Assembly: GCA_021847835.1 (NCBI GenBank)
Contig: JAJZPR010000008.1
Span: 48,663 to 112,662 of the forward strand
Source: Pseudomonadota bacterium
GTDB taxonomy: Bacteria > Pseudomonadota > Gammaproteobacteria > Burkholderiales > Thiobacillaceae
Reading direction: 5' to 3'
DNA length: 64,000 nucleotides
Positions within the stretch are counted from its first letter, which is position 1. The number at the start of each line of letters is the position of its first letter. Made by a program: the position numbers and the translations under genes. A model generated the notes under the pieces. The model was not told the origin of the DNA. It did not search any database and was given only the letters and a program-made list of their open reading frames with translations. This document shows positions 8,701-16,705 of the stretch, in pieces.

Positions 8701-9265
8701 CGCCTATCTCGCCAACCAGCACGCCGACCTGATCGAGGCCACCAACACCCTGGAAGCCGCGATCAGGAAAATCGACCAGGAAACGCGCGAGCTGCTGAAG
8801 GCCACTTTCGACACCGTGAACGCCAACCTCGGCGAGCTGTTCCCGCAGTTCTTCGGCGGCGGCCGCGCCGAGCTGGTGCTGACCGGCGAGGAACTTCTGG
8901 ACGCCGGGGTGCAGATCATCGCCCAGCCGCCGGGCAAGAAGAATTCCAGCATCCACCTGCTCTCAGGCGGCGAGAAGGCGCTGACCGCGCTGTCGCTGGT
9001 GTTCGCGCTGTTCAAGCTCAATCCCGCGCCGTTCTGCCTGCTGGACGAGGTGGACGCGCCGCTCGACGACGCCAACACCGTGCGCTACTCGGAAATGGTC
9101 AAGCGCATGTCGGCCGAAACGCAATTCCTGTTCATCACCCACAACCGCATCACCATGGAAATGGCCCAACACCTGGCCGGCGTGACCATGAACGAGCCCG
9201 GCGTGTCGCGCATCGTGGCGGTGGATGTGCAGGAGGCCCTGCGCTTCCAGGAAGCGGCGGCCTGA
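5762..9265 (+). CDS. smc: Chromosome segregation SMC protein
   Basis: Condensin ATPase of 1167 residues, the family's usual size. The N-terminal Walker A motif GPNGCGKSN is at residues 31-39. Two long coiled coils (about 170-480 and 640-1000) flank a hinge near residues 500-620. The C-terminal ABC signature LLSGGEKALTALS and Walker B LLDEVDAPLDD complete the head. SMC dimers with ScpA/ScpB compact and segregate the chromosome; scpAB are not in the window. The start is a TTG at 5762 (MRLTSIKLAGFKSF), fixed by the conserved N-terminus; the ribosome-binding site is weak. It is divergent from queF across an 84-base gap. Confidence 0.95.
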   Translation: MRLTSIKLAGFKSFVDPTTIPIPAQLTGVVGPNGCGKSNVIDAVRWVLGESSAKHLRGESMQDVIFNGSSARKPVSRASVELIFDNSQGKASGQWSQYGEISVKRVLTRNGDSSYYINNLNVRRRDVADLFMGTGLGARAYAIIEQGMISRVIEAKPEELRAYLEEAAGISKYKERRKETEARLKDARANLNRVEDIRQELDKQIEKLTGQAEIARQYKALQEQLTASQHMLWYAKKRDAQAARGRLARDLGEAGNRLEAEIARLREIEAQLETTRNEHYAAQDGFNVLQGEYYAAQSEVSRIEQALSHLRTTRERLARQQGELETRNQSLNERIAAASAEKESQTHKLANLADLLAQAEARLAAASNQHLPEKEEALRQAQQAVGEAQRELSNAEQNRQVDETHLAHARKTIQQLEERKERLDRELAQLPRPDAAALSAKEAELSELAETLNEAKFRLEEHEAELPALDQARSHAAHELDEARREYHRFEAELSALAKLQESLKADEKLGQWLSQQNLGDAVRIWQRLDVEPGWEAAVEAVLRERLQALETGAQNSWFAEAPPARMTVFDAAGEGSAATPGSLLARLRAKSGSLPGAVDDWLAGVLTADSVEEARRRQNELQAGQCLVTPQGHVFTRHSVTFHGPHTAVESVLARSRDIENLGRQLEEQKTRVNELEGALQAAQSAYVAAQQAAQQLRQQASQAQGRHQSIQMEVVRFQQAVERVTQRRTQIEGDLADIENSLVEERAEAVATEERLHSHRTEIDFARERVYEARQARDIADRAVHEAREMQREAERSLQETRFIETTASNKIDELTALLASLEEEKAQSAQSLASLQQEMFGLDEAPLETGLQNALAARVAREESLASARNALEEITNRLRNEDESRIQCEQGLNPLRERMEQLRLKDQELLLTETQFEENLNQAQADQEALKVKHEQTSPKAGPLQSEINRLNSDIAALGAVNLAALDELTEAQERGAYLANQHADLIEATNTLEAAIRKIDQETRELLKATFDTVNANLGELFPQFFGGGRAELVLTGEELLDAGVQIIAQPPGKKNSSIHLLSGGEKALTALSLVFALFKLNPAPFCLLDEVDAPLDDANTVRYSEMVKRMSAETQFLFITHNRITMEMAQHLAGVTMNEPGVSRIVAVDVQEALRFQEAAA

Positions 9266-9318
9266 CCGGGGCGAGCCGGCTCAATCTGATTGTGGCCATC
9301 GATCCGGGCAGCCGACCC

Positions 9319-9358
9319 GGCACGGCCTCGCTACTGCGAGCCCTGGCCAGGCCGTGCC
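9319..9358. repeat. Nested hairpin downstream of smc
   Basis: GGCACGGCCT pairs perfectly with AGGCCGTGCC across a 20-base loop, and the loop side holds a second small stem, CTCGC-TACT-GCGAG. There is no T-tract. It lies between the smc stop and the 3' end of a convergent small gene and may act as a transcript-end structure. Confidence 0.5.
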
Positions 9359-9379
9359 ATTGACCGAATCCCGCAAGCC

Positions 9380-9670
9380 TCAGACGTCGTTCAATATCGA
9401 ACCGTAGGTGTCGCCGTCACCTCTTTCGGGCTCATGGCTGTCGCCGGGCGTATGGGGCACATGGCTCTCGCCTGCTGCGAGATCGAGCAGGATCGAGCCG
9501 TAGAGGTCGCCGCCGCTCCTTTCCGGACCGTGGCGATCGCCATCGGCATGCGGGAAGTGATCGGCATGCACGTTGGTGATGCTCAGTTCCATGTCCGTGC
9601 CGTCCAGATCGTGCGCCAGCACAGGGGCGGCCAGAAGGGTCAGGGCAGTGAATGCAATCAAGGTTTTCAT
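9380..9670 (-). CDS. Small secreted His/Asp-rich repeat protein, unknown function
   Basis: A 96-residue protein with a clear Sec signal peptide, MKTLIAFTALTLLAAPVLA, cleaved before HDLDG. The mature part of about 77 residues holds two degenerate repeats, HADGDRHGPERSGGDLYGSIL and HTPGDSHEPERGDGDTYGSIL, with spaced His, Asp and Glu residues that could bind metal or calcium. The two repeats differ at DNA level, so the duplication is not recent. I do not recognise a named family. The gene is monocistronic, convergent with smc, and precedes the hydrogenase maturation protease on the same strand without overlap (158-base gap). Periplasmic location is inferred from the signal peptide. Confidence 0.65.
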   Translation of the reverse strand: MKTLIAFTALTLLAAPVLAHDLDGTDMELSITNVHADHFPHADGDRHGPERSGGDLYGSILLDLAAGESHVPHTPGDSHEPERGDGDTYGSILNDV

Positions 9671-9828
9671 CCTGGGTTCCTTTCATCGGAAAATTCACGA
9701 AAACAACGGATGAACCCTGTCGCGCGATGCGCTTTCATATGGCTGGTACGCGGACCGTTTCGAGTTCATCTGGCCGCAGTATGGAAAGCGCAAGGCAGCG
9801 CCAGCCTGACGCTCGGATGACATTTTTG

Positions 9829-10332
9829 TTAAAGAGGGCAGGGCGAACGCTCGCCATTCTGAGCGCCTAAGTTTTTCAGCGAATCGAGCGCCGCTTTCAC
9901 CGTCTCGCCTACGGCCTTTGCCAGATGAATGATTTCGTCGGAAGAAAACGGTTTTGCACCGGCTTCCAGGCCGAGGAATTTGAGATGCGGCGGCAGTTCG
10001 CCCATGCGGTCGGCCAGCGCCAGGGTTTCGGCGAGGCCGAACCCATGGCTTGAAGTATGGTGCACGATCAGGCTGTCGAGGGCACGGCCTTCCAGGCTGT
10101 GCAGCGTGCCGGGCGCGGCGCCGCTTTTCACGGCATCGACCAGGATGACGGTGTTTGCGCCGCGCATGTGCTCGATGAGGCGAGGGCCGGGGCGGTCGAG
10201 GGCCAGGACTTCGACCTTTTCAGGATCGAACTGTCCCAGCAGCGCATGCGCGGCGAGAAAGCCGAGGTTGTCGGGTTCGGCGGGCGAGCCGATGCAGAGG
10301 ATGCGGACGGGCGGGTGGATGTGGGCGTTCAT
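9829..10332 (-). CDS. [NiFe] hydrogenase maturation protease (HyaD/HycI family)
   Basis: Endopeptidase that removes the C-terminal extension of the hydrogenase large subunit after nickel insertion. The 167 residues show the family's pattern: ILCIGSPAEPDNLGFLAA with an acidic nickel-sensing position, VEVLALDRPGP, NTVILVDAVKSGAAPGTLH with the central aspartate, and HTSSHGFGLAETLALA. The start overlaps the alpha-subunit stop in an ATGA arrangement, placing it as the last gene of the hydrogenase operon. Its likely substrate is the adjacent alpha subunit, whose C-terminus has the expected DPCISCATH followed by an extra tail. Confidence 0.88.
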   Translation of the reverse strand: MNAHIHPPVRILCIGSPAEPDNLGFLAAHALLGQFDPEKVEVLALDRPGPRLIEHMRGANTVILVDAVKSGAAPGTLHSLEGRALDSLIVHHTSSHGFGLAETLALADRMGELPPHLKFLGLEAGAKPFSSDEIIHLAKAVGETVKAALDSLKNLGAQNGERSPCPL

Positions 10333-11627
10333 GCTTTCTTCCGGATATTGAGTTTCAAAAAATGCGTGGCGCAGGAAATGCAGGGGTCGTAGTTGCGGAT
10401 CACGGTTTCCGCATGATGACGTATTTTGGCCTCCGGCTGGTCGAGGCCGAAACGGTTCAATGAAGTGCGCAGGTCGGCCTCGATGCGCGCCTGGTTCTGG
10501 CTGGTGGGCGGCACGATGCGGGCGCTGATGATGCTGCCGGTTTCATCCAGTTCGTAGCGGTGCCAGAGGATGCCGCGCGGCGCCTCGCTGGCGCCGAAGC
10601 CCACGCCTGAACGCGGCGCGGCTTCGAGATAGGGCGTGTCGGTGGGTGCGTAGGCATCGAGCAGGCGGATGGCCTCGACGAGCGCGGCATGGATTTCCAG
10701 CGCGCGCGCGACGATGCTGTGGAAGATATTGTAGGAAGGAAAGCGCATGCCGCAGGCCTCCAGCAGCTTGCTTGTGGGCGTGGGCAGTTGGTCCAGGTTC
10801 AGGTTGATGCGCGAAAGCGGCCCGACCAGATAGTCTTGCCCGCGATGATGGCAGTGCAGGGCGGTGGAGTGGGGGGCGTGGCTTTCCTGGAATTCGCGGC
10901 CGAATTCGGCGATGTCGATGTCCAGGCCTTTGCTGGAGACGATGCGGCCCTGGGTGATGGGATATTCGCCGGCATGGCCCAGGGATACGCACTCGAAATC
11001 CTGCGCTTCGTCGGGCAGGGGCAGCGTCGCCGTCCACAGCGCCAGCGCTTCCGCCTCCGGCAGCAGCGCTTCGAGTTCTTCGCGCAACTTCGCGGCCGCG
11101 TTCATTGCAGGCGCGTGCCAGAAGCCGCCCACGCGCACACCCACCGGATGCACCGAGCGTCCGCCGAGGAAACGGATGATGGCGTTGCCGGCTTCCTGCA
11201 ATCTCAGGCCGCGGCGCACGATGTCCGGATGCTTGCCGGCCATGTCGATGGCGTTGGCGAAACCGAGGAAGTCGGGTGCGGCCAGCAGGTGGATGTGCAG
11301 GCTGTGCGATTCGATCCACTCGCCGCAATAGAACAGCCGGCGCATGGCGCGAATCCACGGCGTGGGTTCGATACCGAGGACGGATTCCAGCGCCTGCACC
11401 GCGCTCATCTGGTAGGCCACCGGGCAGATGCCGCAGATGCGCGCGACCATGTCCGGCACTTCCAGGTAGCCGCGGCCTTCGAGGAATTTCTCGAACAGGC
11501 GCGGCGGTTCGAAGATGCGCAGCCTCAATTCGCTGATGGCGCCGTTCTCGATGCCGAGGTCGAGCGCGCCTTCGCCTTCGACGCGGGTCAGCACCGGGAT
11601 GTTGAGGTTGACGGTGCGATCAGTCAT
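10329..11627 (-). CDS. hydA: Group 3b [NiFe] hydrogenase alpha (large, catalytic) subunit
   Basis: Catalytic subunit of an NAD(P)-linked, cytoplasmic bidirectional hydrogenase (sulfhydrogenase type). The 432 residues contain the N-terminal nickel ligands in RICGICPVAY and the C-terminal ligands in YDPCISCATH, followed by a tail (FLKLNIRKKA) for proteolytic removal. LTRVEGEGALD near the N-terminus is the usual large-subunit start. The ATG at 11627 (MTDRTVNLNIP) was chosen over the ORF start at 11756, which runs through the delta gene. It overlaps the delta stop by 8 bases and the protease start by 4. Group 3b assignment rests on motif style plus the beta-gamma-delta-alpha gene set. Confidence 0.92.
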   Translation of the reverse strand: MTDRTVNLNIPVLTRVEGEGALDLGIENGAISELRLRIFEPPRLFEKFLEGRGYLEVPDMVARICGICPVAYQMSAVQALESVLGIEPTPWIRAMRRLFYCGEWIESHSLHIHLLAAPDFLGFANAIDMAGKHPDIVRRGLRLQEAGNAIIRFLGGRSVHPVGVRVGGFWHAPAMNAAAKLREELEALLPEAEALALWTATLPLPDEAQDFECVSLGHAGEYPITQGRIVSSKGLDIDIAEFGREFQESHAPHSTALHCHHRGQDYLVGPLSRINLNLDQLPTPTSKLLEACGMRFPSYNIFHSIVARALEIHAALVEAIRLLDAYAPTDTPYLEAAPRSGVGFGASEAPRGILWHRYELDETGSIISARIVPPTSQNQARIEADLRTSLNRFGLDQPEAKIRHHAETVIRNYDPCISCATHFLKLNIRKKA

Positions 11628-12423
11628 TTTGTTCTTCGTAGCGGCGGCCGATGTCCGCGAAGGGCTGGGCCGTGGAGGTGGTGAACAGGAAGCGGCGCGC
11701 GATGTCGCGCTTGGCCAGTCCGGCCTGCTCGAAGTGTTTCGCCATGGACGCGGCATTGGGCAGTTCGGCCGGGCCGAAGCAGCCGTAGCAGGCGCGGCCC
11801 GTGCCGGGACAGAGCGCGCCGCAGCCGGTGCGCGTGACCGGCCCCATGCAGGGCGCGTTCTGCGTCACCAGCACGCAGGCATGTCCGCGCCGCTTGCATT
11901 CCACGCACACCGGTTCGTCGGGATTCGCCGGCGCGGTGCCGTTCAGGAGGCTGGCAGTGGCGGCGAGCACCTGTTCGCTGGTGACCGGGCAGCCCCACAA
12001 CTCCAAATCCACCTTGACGTGCGCGGAAATCGGGCGCGACTCGGGCAGGCTATCGATGTACTGCGGACTGGCGTAGAGGTCGGCTACCCAGCTCGCGGAT
12101 TCCCCGATGCCGTTCCTCAGTGCCTGCAGGCCGCCGGCGGTGGCGCAGGCGCCGATGGTGACGAGGTATTTCGCCGACTCGCGCACGGCGCGGATGCGCT
12201 CGACGTCATGCGCGGTGGAGATGCTGCCTTCGACGAAGGCGATGTCGGCTTGGGCGAGCGGGTCGTTCCAGCCAGCCTCGGCGAAATGCACGATGTCCGC
12301 GCGTTGCGCAAGCGTGAGCAGGGCCTCGCCGGCATTGAGAAAGGCGAGCTGGCAGCCGTCGCAGGAGGCGAACTTGTGCACGGCGATGCGCGGGCGCCCC
12401 GTGCTCATGTTCCGGGCGGTCAC
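11620..12423 (-). CDS. hydD: Group 3b [NiFe] hydrogenase delta (small) subunit
   Basis: Electron-transfer small subunit of 267 residues carrying the proximal cluster (FASCDGCQ, GACATAGG, GCPVTSEQ) and a cysteine-rich C-terminal part, CVECKRRGHAC...CMGPVTRTGCGALCP...ACYGCFGP, that should ligate further [4Fe-4S] clusters. There is no Tat signal, which agrees with a soluble cytoplasmic enzyme. Start codons at 12423 or 12408 are both possible; the first overlaps the gamma stop as ATGA and is preferred. It lies directly between the gamma and alpha genes in an overlapping operon. Confidence 0.92.
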   Translation of the reverse strand: MTARNMSTGRPRIAVHKFASCDGCQLAFLNAGEALLTLAQRADIVHFAEAGWNDPLAQADIAFVEGSISTAHDVERIRAVRESAKYLVTIGACATAGGLQALRNGIGESASWVADLYASPQYIDSLPESRPISAHVKVDLELWGCPVTSEQVLAATASLLNGTAPANPDEPVCVECKRRGHACVLVTQNAPCMGPVTRTGCGALCPGTGRACYGCFGPAELPNAASMAKHFEQAGLAKRDIARRFLFTTSTAQPFADIGRRYEEQND

Positions 12424-13253
12424 AGGCCGCCCCTTTCCAGCAGGGATTTCACCTCAGGCCAGGCGAACACCGGGCCGTCCTTGCACAGGAATTTGCCGCC
12501 TAGCTGGCAGTGACCGCACAGGCCGAGCGCGCACTGCATGTTGCGCTCGAGGCTCACGTGGATGTCCGCTTCCGGCAGGCCGCGCGCGGTCAGCGCCTTG
12601 GCCGCGGCCACCATCATGCCTTCGGGCCCGCAGATCATGGTCACGGCGTTGGCGGGGTCGAAGCGGGCCTCGCCCACCAGATCGACGGGCGTGCCCACGT
12701 GCCAGGGCCACAGCGCCTCGGTGGCATTGGCGGCGATCAGCACCTGGGTGTCGGGCGCCTGCGCCCAGCGTTCGTAAGAGGCGCGCCAGATAAGGTCGTG
12801 GCTGTGCTTGACGCCCTGCAGGATGACGAGACGGCGGAAGCGCTCGCGCCGCTTCAGCACGTAGTGGATTACCGCCATCACCGGCGCGCAGCCCAGGCCG
12901 CCGGTGACGATGATGACGTCCCTGTCTTCGGCCTTGGCGAGCGGCCAGCCGCGCCCGTAGGGGCCGCGCAGGCCGACTTCGTCGCCGCATTTCAGTTGGG
13001 CCAGCCCCTTGGTGACGCGTCCGGCCGCGCGGATGGTATGGGCGAAATCGTCGCGCTCCTCGGGGTCGGAGGAAAGCGAGATCGGCACTTCGCCCGCGCC
13101 GGGCAGATAGACCATATTGAACTGTCCGGGCGCAAAGCGGTAGCGTTCATGCATCGTCGGATCGTCGAAGCGCAGGCGCAGGGTGAAGATGTCCTCGGAT
13201 TCCTGGACGCGTTCAACGATGCGGGCTAGGTGGGGCGCGTGCGGGGAGCTCAT
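12420..13253 (-). CDS. hydG: Group 3b hydrogenase gamma subunit (FAD/NAD(P)-binding oxidoreductase)
   Basis: Ferredoxin-NADP reductase-like subunit of about 277 residues that exchanges electrons between the hydrogenase clusters and NAD(P). A beta-barrel FAD-binding domain (RFAPGQFNMVYLPG, PISLSSDP) is followed by a nucleotide-binding domain (VIIVTGGLGCAPVMAVI, MICGPEGMM) and a C-terminal [2Fe-2S] motif, CALGLCGHCQLGGKFLC, of the dihydroorotate dehydrogenase electron-transfer type. The ATG at 13253 fits the domain start; the ORF extension to 13316 reads into the intergenic hairpin. About 144 bases containing a repeated palindromic element separate it from the beta gene, the only loose joint in this operon. 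Confidence 0.9.
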   Translation of the reverse strand: MSSPHAPHLARIVERVQESEDIFTLRLRFDDPTMHERYRFAPGQFNMVYLPGAGEVPISLSSDPEERDDFAHTIRAAGRVTKGLAQLKCGDEVGLRGPYGRGWPLAKAEDRDVIIVTGGLGCAPVMAVIHYVLKRRERFRRLVILQGVKHSHDLIWRASYERWAQAPDTQVLIAANATEALWPWHVGTPVDLVGEARFDPANAVTMICGPEGMMVAAAKALTARGLPEADIHVSLERNMQCALGLCGHCQLGGKFLCKDGPVFAWPEVKSLLERGGL

Positions 13254-13262
13254 GAAAGGGTC

Positions 13263-13378
13263 AGCCACAAAGGACACAGAGAAAACCAGACTCAAGTGAC
13301 AAGACACAAGAGGCAAGGAAAAGCATGAGGCTTGCGTCTTGCAACTCGCCCCTTTGATTCTCTGTCTCCTCTGTGGCT
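13263..13378. repeat. Intergenic hairpin element between hydB and hydG
   Basis: The left arm AGCCACAAAGGACACAGAGA (13263-13282) is complementary, with few mismatches, to TCTCTGTCTCCTCTGTGGCT (13359-13378). The pairing continues inward through GACAAGACACAAG against the reverse of CTTGCGTCTTGCA. The result is an imperfect hairpin of about 115 bases filling the only gap in the hydrogenase operon. Related word-repeat hairpins occur at 30574-30670 and 54017-54132. Confidence 0.7.
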
Positions 13379-13397
13379 CGAAGTATGTTTTTTGGCT

Positions 13398-14489
13398 TCA
13401 TTTGAGCAGCGCCGCCGCCTCTTCGGTGATGTCGATGCCGACCGGACACCAGGCGATGCAGCGCCCGCAGCCCACGCAGCCGGAGCGGCCGAACTGGTCG
13501 TGCCAGGTAGCGAGCTTGTGCGTGAGCCACTGGCGGTAGCGCTGGCGGATTTCCGGGCGCAGTTGTTTGCCGTGGATGTGGCCGTGGCGCTCGCCGAAGC
13601 AGGAATCCCATTCGCGGCTGTGCAGGCTGCCATTGCCGTCGAGGCGGGGTTCTTCGGTTTCCGCATGGCAAAAGCAGGTGGGGCAGACCATGGTGCAGTT
13701 GCCGCAGGCCAGGCAGCGCTCGGCCACTTCCTGCCAGCGCGGATGGTCGAGCCGCGCCATCAGGGCATCGCGCAGCTTGCGGCCGGGGATGGCCCGGGTT
13801 TGCCCGGATGCGGCATGGCGGATGCCGGCATTTGCCGCATCGATTTGCACGGCCAGGGCTTCCGGCAGCGCCAGGGCATCGAGTATTTGCGCGCCGGAGG
13901 GGCTTCCATCCCGGATGACGAAGCCGTCTTCGATCTCGGTCATTGCAAGGTCGAAATCCGCTTTCGCTTCCGGCCCGTCGCCGGTGGAAGCGCAGAAGCA
14001 GGTGCTGGCGGGGTGGGTACAGTTCACCGCGATGAGCAGCATGCCCTCACGGCGGGCACCGTAGTGCGGGTCGGGATAAGGGCCGTGCAGAAAATGACGG
14101 TCCTGGATGGAAAGGGCGGCAAGATCGCAGGCTCTGACGCCGATGACGGCCTGCGGGCGCCGTGGGGTTTCCACGACTTCCACGGCAAACCCGCCTTCCC
14201 CGCGGCTGATGCGCCACAAGGCTTCCCTGGGCGCGAACAAAAGAGGCTTGAGCGCCTGCGGACCATTGGCCCAGGCGAAACATTGCGCAAGCTCCCCCTT
14301 GACGATCCTGCTGGACCCCGCCTCCTGAATGAGGCTCACCCCCCAGGGGAGATCGCCGGCATTCTGCGTTTCCGCATAGACGATGCTGCCATTCCTGAGC
14401 TGCGGGGCAACGACGGAATAGCCGTGCCCGGACAGGACGTCGAACAGGCGCTGCAGCGAGGCGTGGGGAAGAAAACGGGGGGGCGGCAT
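13398..14489 (-). CDS. hydB: Group 3b hydrogenase beta subunit (4Fe-4S dicluster)
   Basis: Iron-sulfur subunit of 363 residues in the sulfhydrogenase beta/anaerobic sulfite reductase A family. A conserved N-terminal domain ([17 protein letters not shown] and [18 protein letters not shown]) precedes two C-terminal ferredoxin motifs, [16 protein letters not shown] and [12 protein letters not shown]. It should relay electrons between the gamma flavin subunit and the delta subunit. As the promoter-proximal gene it sets the operon start near 14490, divergent from tig across 260 bases. An ATG at 14489 starts [11 protein letters not shown]. Confidence 0.9.
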   Translation of the reverse strand: MPPPRFLPHASLQRLFDVLSGHGYSVVAPQLRNGSIVYAETQNAGDLPWGVSLIQEAGSSRIVKGELAQCFAWANGPQALKPLLFAPREALWRISRGEGGFAVEVVETPRRPQAVIGVRACDLAALSIQDRHFLHGPYPDPHYGARREGMLLIAVNCTHPASTCFCASTGDGPEAKADFDLAMTEIEDGFVIRDGSPSGAQILDALALPEALAVQIDAANAGIRHAASGQTRAIPGRKLRDALMARLDHPRWQEVAERCLACGNCTMVCPTCFCHAETEEPRLDGNGSLHSREWDSCFGERHGHIHGKQLRPEIRQRYRQWLTHKLATWHDQFGRSGCVGCGRCIAWCPVGIDITEEAAALLK

Positions 14490-14749
14490 GATTCAGTTCA
14501 CTATAGCAGGGCAGTTGTGACAGAAAATTTACCCGCCTCGACAGGCCTGCAAGGGCAAGGGGAAATGCCTGCGCAATGCGGGTTTTTCCTGAGCCCCATT
14601 CACGGTAAAATAGAGATTTTGGCAATTCCTGCAGCCCCGTTTTCGGCAGTCCCGGCCGGGAGTGGGCAAAGCGGCCGGTTCACTGGATGACTGGAGCGGG
14701 GGAAGCCCCTAAGCGAAGTCACGATTTTTAATTTCTTAGAGAGTGTCTC

Positions 14750-16054
14750 ATGTCCCAACTGGAAGTTCTCGGATCCCTCGAACGGCGCGTTGAACTCGCC
14801 GTCCCCATGGCAGCGGTGGAAGCCGAGGTGCAAAACCGTCTCAAGCGCCTGGCGAAGAGCGTCAAGGCGCCCGGGTTCCGGCCCGGCAAAGTGCCGATGA
14901 GCCATGTCAGCAAAATGCATGGCGCTGGCGTCAGGCAGGAAGTGCTGGGCGAATCCCTGCAAAAGAGCTTCTACGAGGCGATCGACACGCAGCAGCTGAA
15001 GGTGGCCGGCATGCCGCGCTTCGAGCCCAAGGAAGGCCCGGAGGACGGTTCGGAAATCCGCTTTTCCGCGACTTTCGAGGTTTATCCCGCAGTCAAGCTG
15101 GGCGATCTCGCGGCCGCATCCCTGAAGCGTCCGGTGGTGACGGTCGAGGAGGGCAATGTCGACGACACCCTGGAAATTTTGCGCCGCCAGCGCCGCAGCT
15201 TCACCAAGGTCGAGCGCGCCAGCCAGAAGGACGACCTGGCCAGGTTCGACTTCAAGGGCACCCTGGACGGACAGCCCTTCGAGGGCGGCGAGGCCCTGGA
15301 TTTCTCGACTGTCATCGGCGAAGGGCGCATGCTCAAGGATTTCGAGGACAACCTGGCGGGACTGGCCGCCGGCGAGTCGCGCGGCTTCGACATGAGCTTT
15401 CCCGCGGACTATGCCGCTGCCCATCTGGCAGGCAAGGCCGTGCATTTCGAGGTGACCATGAAGGAAGTCTCGGAACCCGGGTTGCCCGAGATCGATGCGG
15501 AATTCGCAAAATCCCTGGGGATCGCGGACGGCGACATCGCCAAGCTGCGGGCGGAAGTCAGGTCCAACCTGGAACGCGAGGTCAAGCGCCGCGTCCAGGC
15601 CAGGGTCAAGGAAGCCGCCATGGAAACGCTGCTGGCCAACGCCGAACTGGAGCTTCCCAAATCACTGGTTGACATGGAAATCGATCGCCTGCGCAGGCAG
15701 ATGCTCGACCAGCTCCAGGCGAGCGGCAGGCAGATTAAGGAAGACATGATTTCTGCCGATATATTCAGGGAACAGGCCGAGCGCCGCGTGCGCCTGGGCC
15801 TGATCATCGCCGAGATCGTGCAGAACAACGACCTGGCCGCAAAGCCCGAGCAGTTGCGCGCGCTGATCGACGAGCATGCGCAGGGCTACGAGGATCCGCA
15901 GGAAGTGGTGCAGTGGTACTACCAGGATCCGCGGCGCTTGCAGGAACTCGAGGCGCTGGCGCTGGAGGACAATGTGGTAGCATGGGTTGTCAGCCAGGTT
16001 CAGGCCACTGACGAAGCGGTGAAATTTGACGATTTGATGGGACGCGCCGCATGA
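14750..16054 (+). CDS. tig: Trigger factor, ribosome-associated chaperone
   Basis: Nascent-chain chaperone and peptidyl-prolyl isomerase of 434 residues. The N-terminal ribosome-binding domain contains [14 protein letters not shown], close to the family's GFRxGKxP signature. An FKBP-like PPIase domain occupies about residues 155-240 ([19 protein letters not shown]) and a long helical C-terminal chaperone domain follows. The start is the ATG at 14750. The stop overlaps the clpP start by four bases, and tig-clpP-clpX-lon is the conserved proteobacterial order, linking folding and proteolysis. Confidence 0.96.
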   Translation: MSQLEVLGSLERRVELAVPMAAVEAEVQNRLKRLAKSVKAPGFRPGKVPMSHVSKMHGAGVRQEVLGESLQKSFYEAIDTQQLKVAGMPRFEPKEGPEDGSEIRFSATFEVYPAVKLGDLAAASLKRPVVTVEEGNVDDTLEILRRQRRSFTKVERASQKDDLARFDFKGTLDGQPFEGGEALDFSTVIGEGRMLKDFEDNLAGLAAGESRGFDMSFPADYAAAHLAGKAVHFEVTMKEVSEPGLPEIDAEFAKSLGIADGDIAKLRAEVRSNLEREVKRRVQARVKEAAMETLLANAELELPKSLVDMEIDRLRRQMLDQLQASGRQIKEDMISADIFREQAERRVRLGLIIAEIVQNNDLAAKPEQLRALIDEHAQGYEDPQEVVQWYYQDPRRLQELEALALEDNVVAWVVSQVQATDEAVKFDDLMGRAA

Positions 16055-16692
16055 CGGCCAAGATGATTATGAGCAATTACATCGAGCCTCAGGGCCTGGG
16101 GCTCATCCCCATGGTCATCGAGCAGAGCGGCCGCGGCGAGCGGGCGTACGACATCTATTCGCGCCTGTTGAAAGAGCGCGTGGTGTTCCTGGTGGGACCG
16201 GTGAACGACGCCACAGCCAACCTCATCGTGGCCCAGCTGCTGTTCCTGGAGTCGGAAAACCCCGACAAGGACATCTATTTCTATATCAACTCGCCGGGCG
16301 GATCGGTTTCCGCCGGCCTGGCGATCTACGACACCATGCAGTTCATCAAGCCGGAGGTGTCGACCCTGTGCATCGGCCAGGCCGCGAGCATGGGTGCGTT
16401 TCTTTTGACCGCGGGCGCCAAGGGCAAGCGTTACTGCCTGCCCAATTCGCGCGTGATGATCCACCAGCCGCTGGGCGGTTTCCAGGGCCAGGCGTCCGAT
16501 ATCGAGATCCACGCCAAGGAAATCCTGTATCTGAAGGACCGGCTCAACGGCATGCTGGCGAAGCACACCGGCCAGCCGATCGAGACGATCGAGCGCGATA
16601 CTGACCGCGACAATTTCATGAGCGCCGAGGAGGCCGTGAACTATGGCCTGATCGACAAGGTTTTGGAAAACCGCGAGCAGGCGGCAGCTTAA
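16051..16692 (+). CDS. clpP: ATP-dependent Clp protease proteolytic subunit
   Basis: Serine protease forming the tetradecameric chamber served by ClpX. The 213 residues carry the catalytic serine in GQAASMGAF (about residue 113), histidine in VMIHQPLGG (about 138) and aspartate in [10 protein letters not shown] short N-terminal propeptide precedes [20 protein letters not shown]. The start overlaps tig by 4 bases. The clpX start codon follows the stop within about 13 bases. Confidence 0.97.
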   Translation: MTAKMIMSNYIEPQGLGLIPMVIEQSGRGERAYDIYSRLLKERVVFLVGPVNDATANLIVAQLLFLESENPDKDIYFYINSPGGSVSAGLAIYDTMQFIKPEVSTLCIGQAASMGAFLLTAGAKGKRYCLPNSRVMIHQPLGGFQGQASDIEIHAKEILYLKDRLNGMLAKHTGQPIETIERDTDRDNFMSAEEAVNYGLIDKVLENREQAAA

Positions 16693-16705
16693 GGGAGAGA
16701 ACGTG

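Noticed and set aside
14490-14749. A sigma-70 promoter for tig based on TAAAAT at 14606
   Set aside because: No acceptable -35 hexamer at 16-18 bases; left unannotated.
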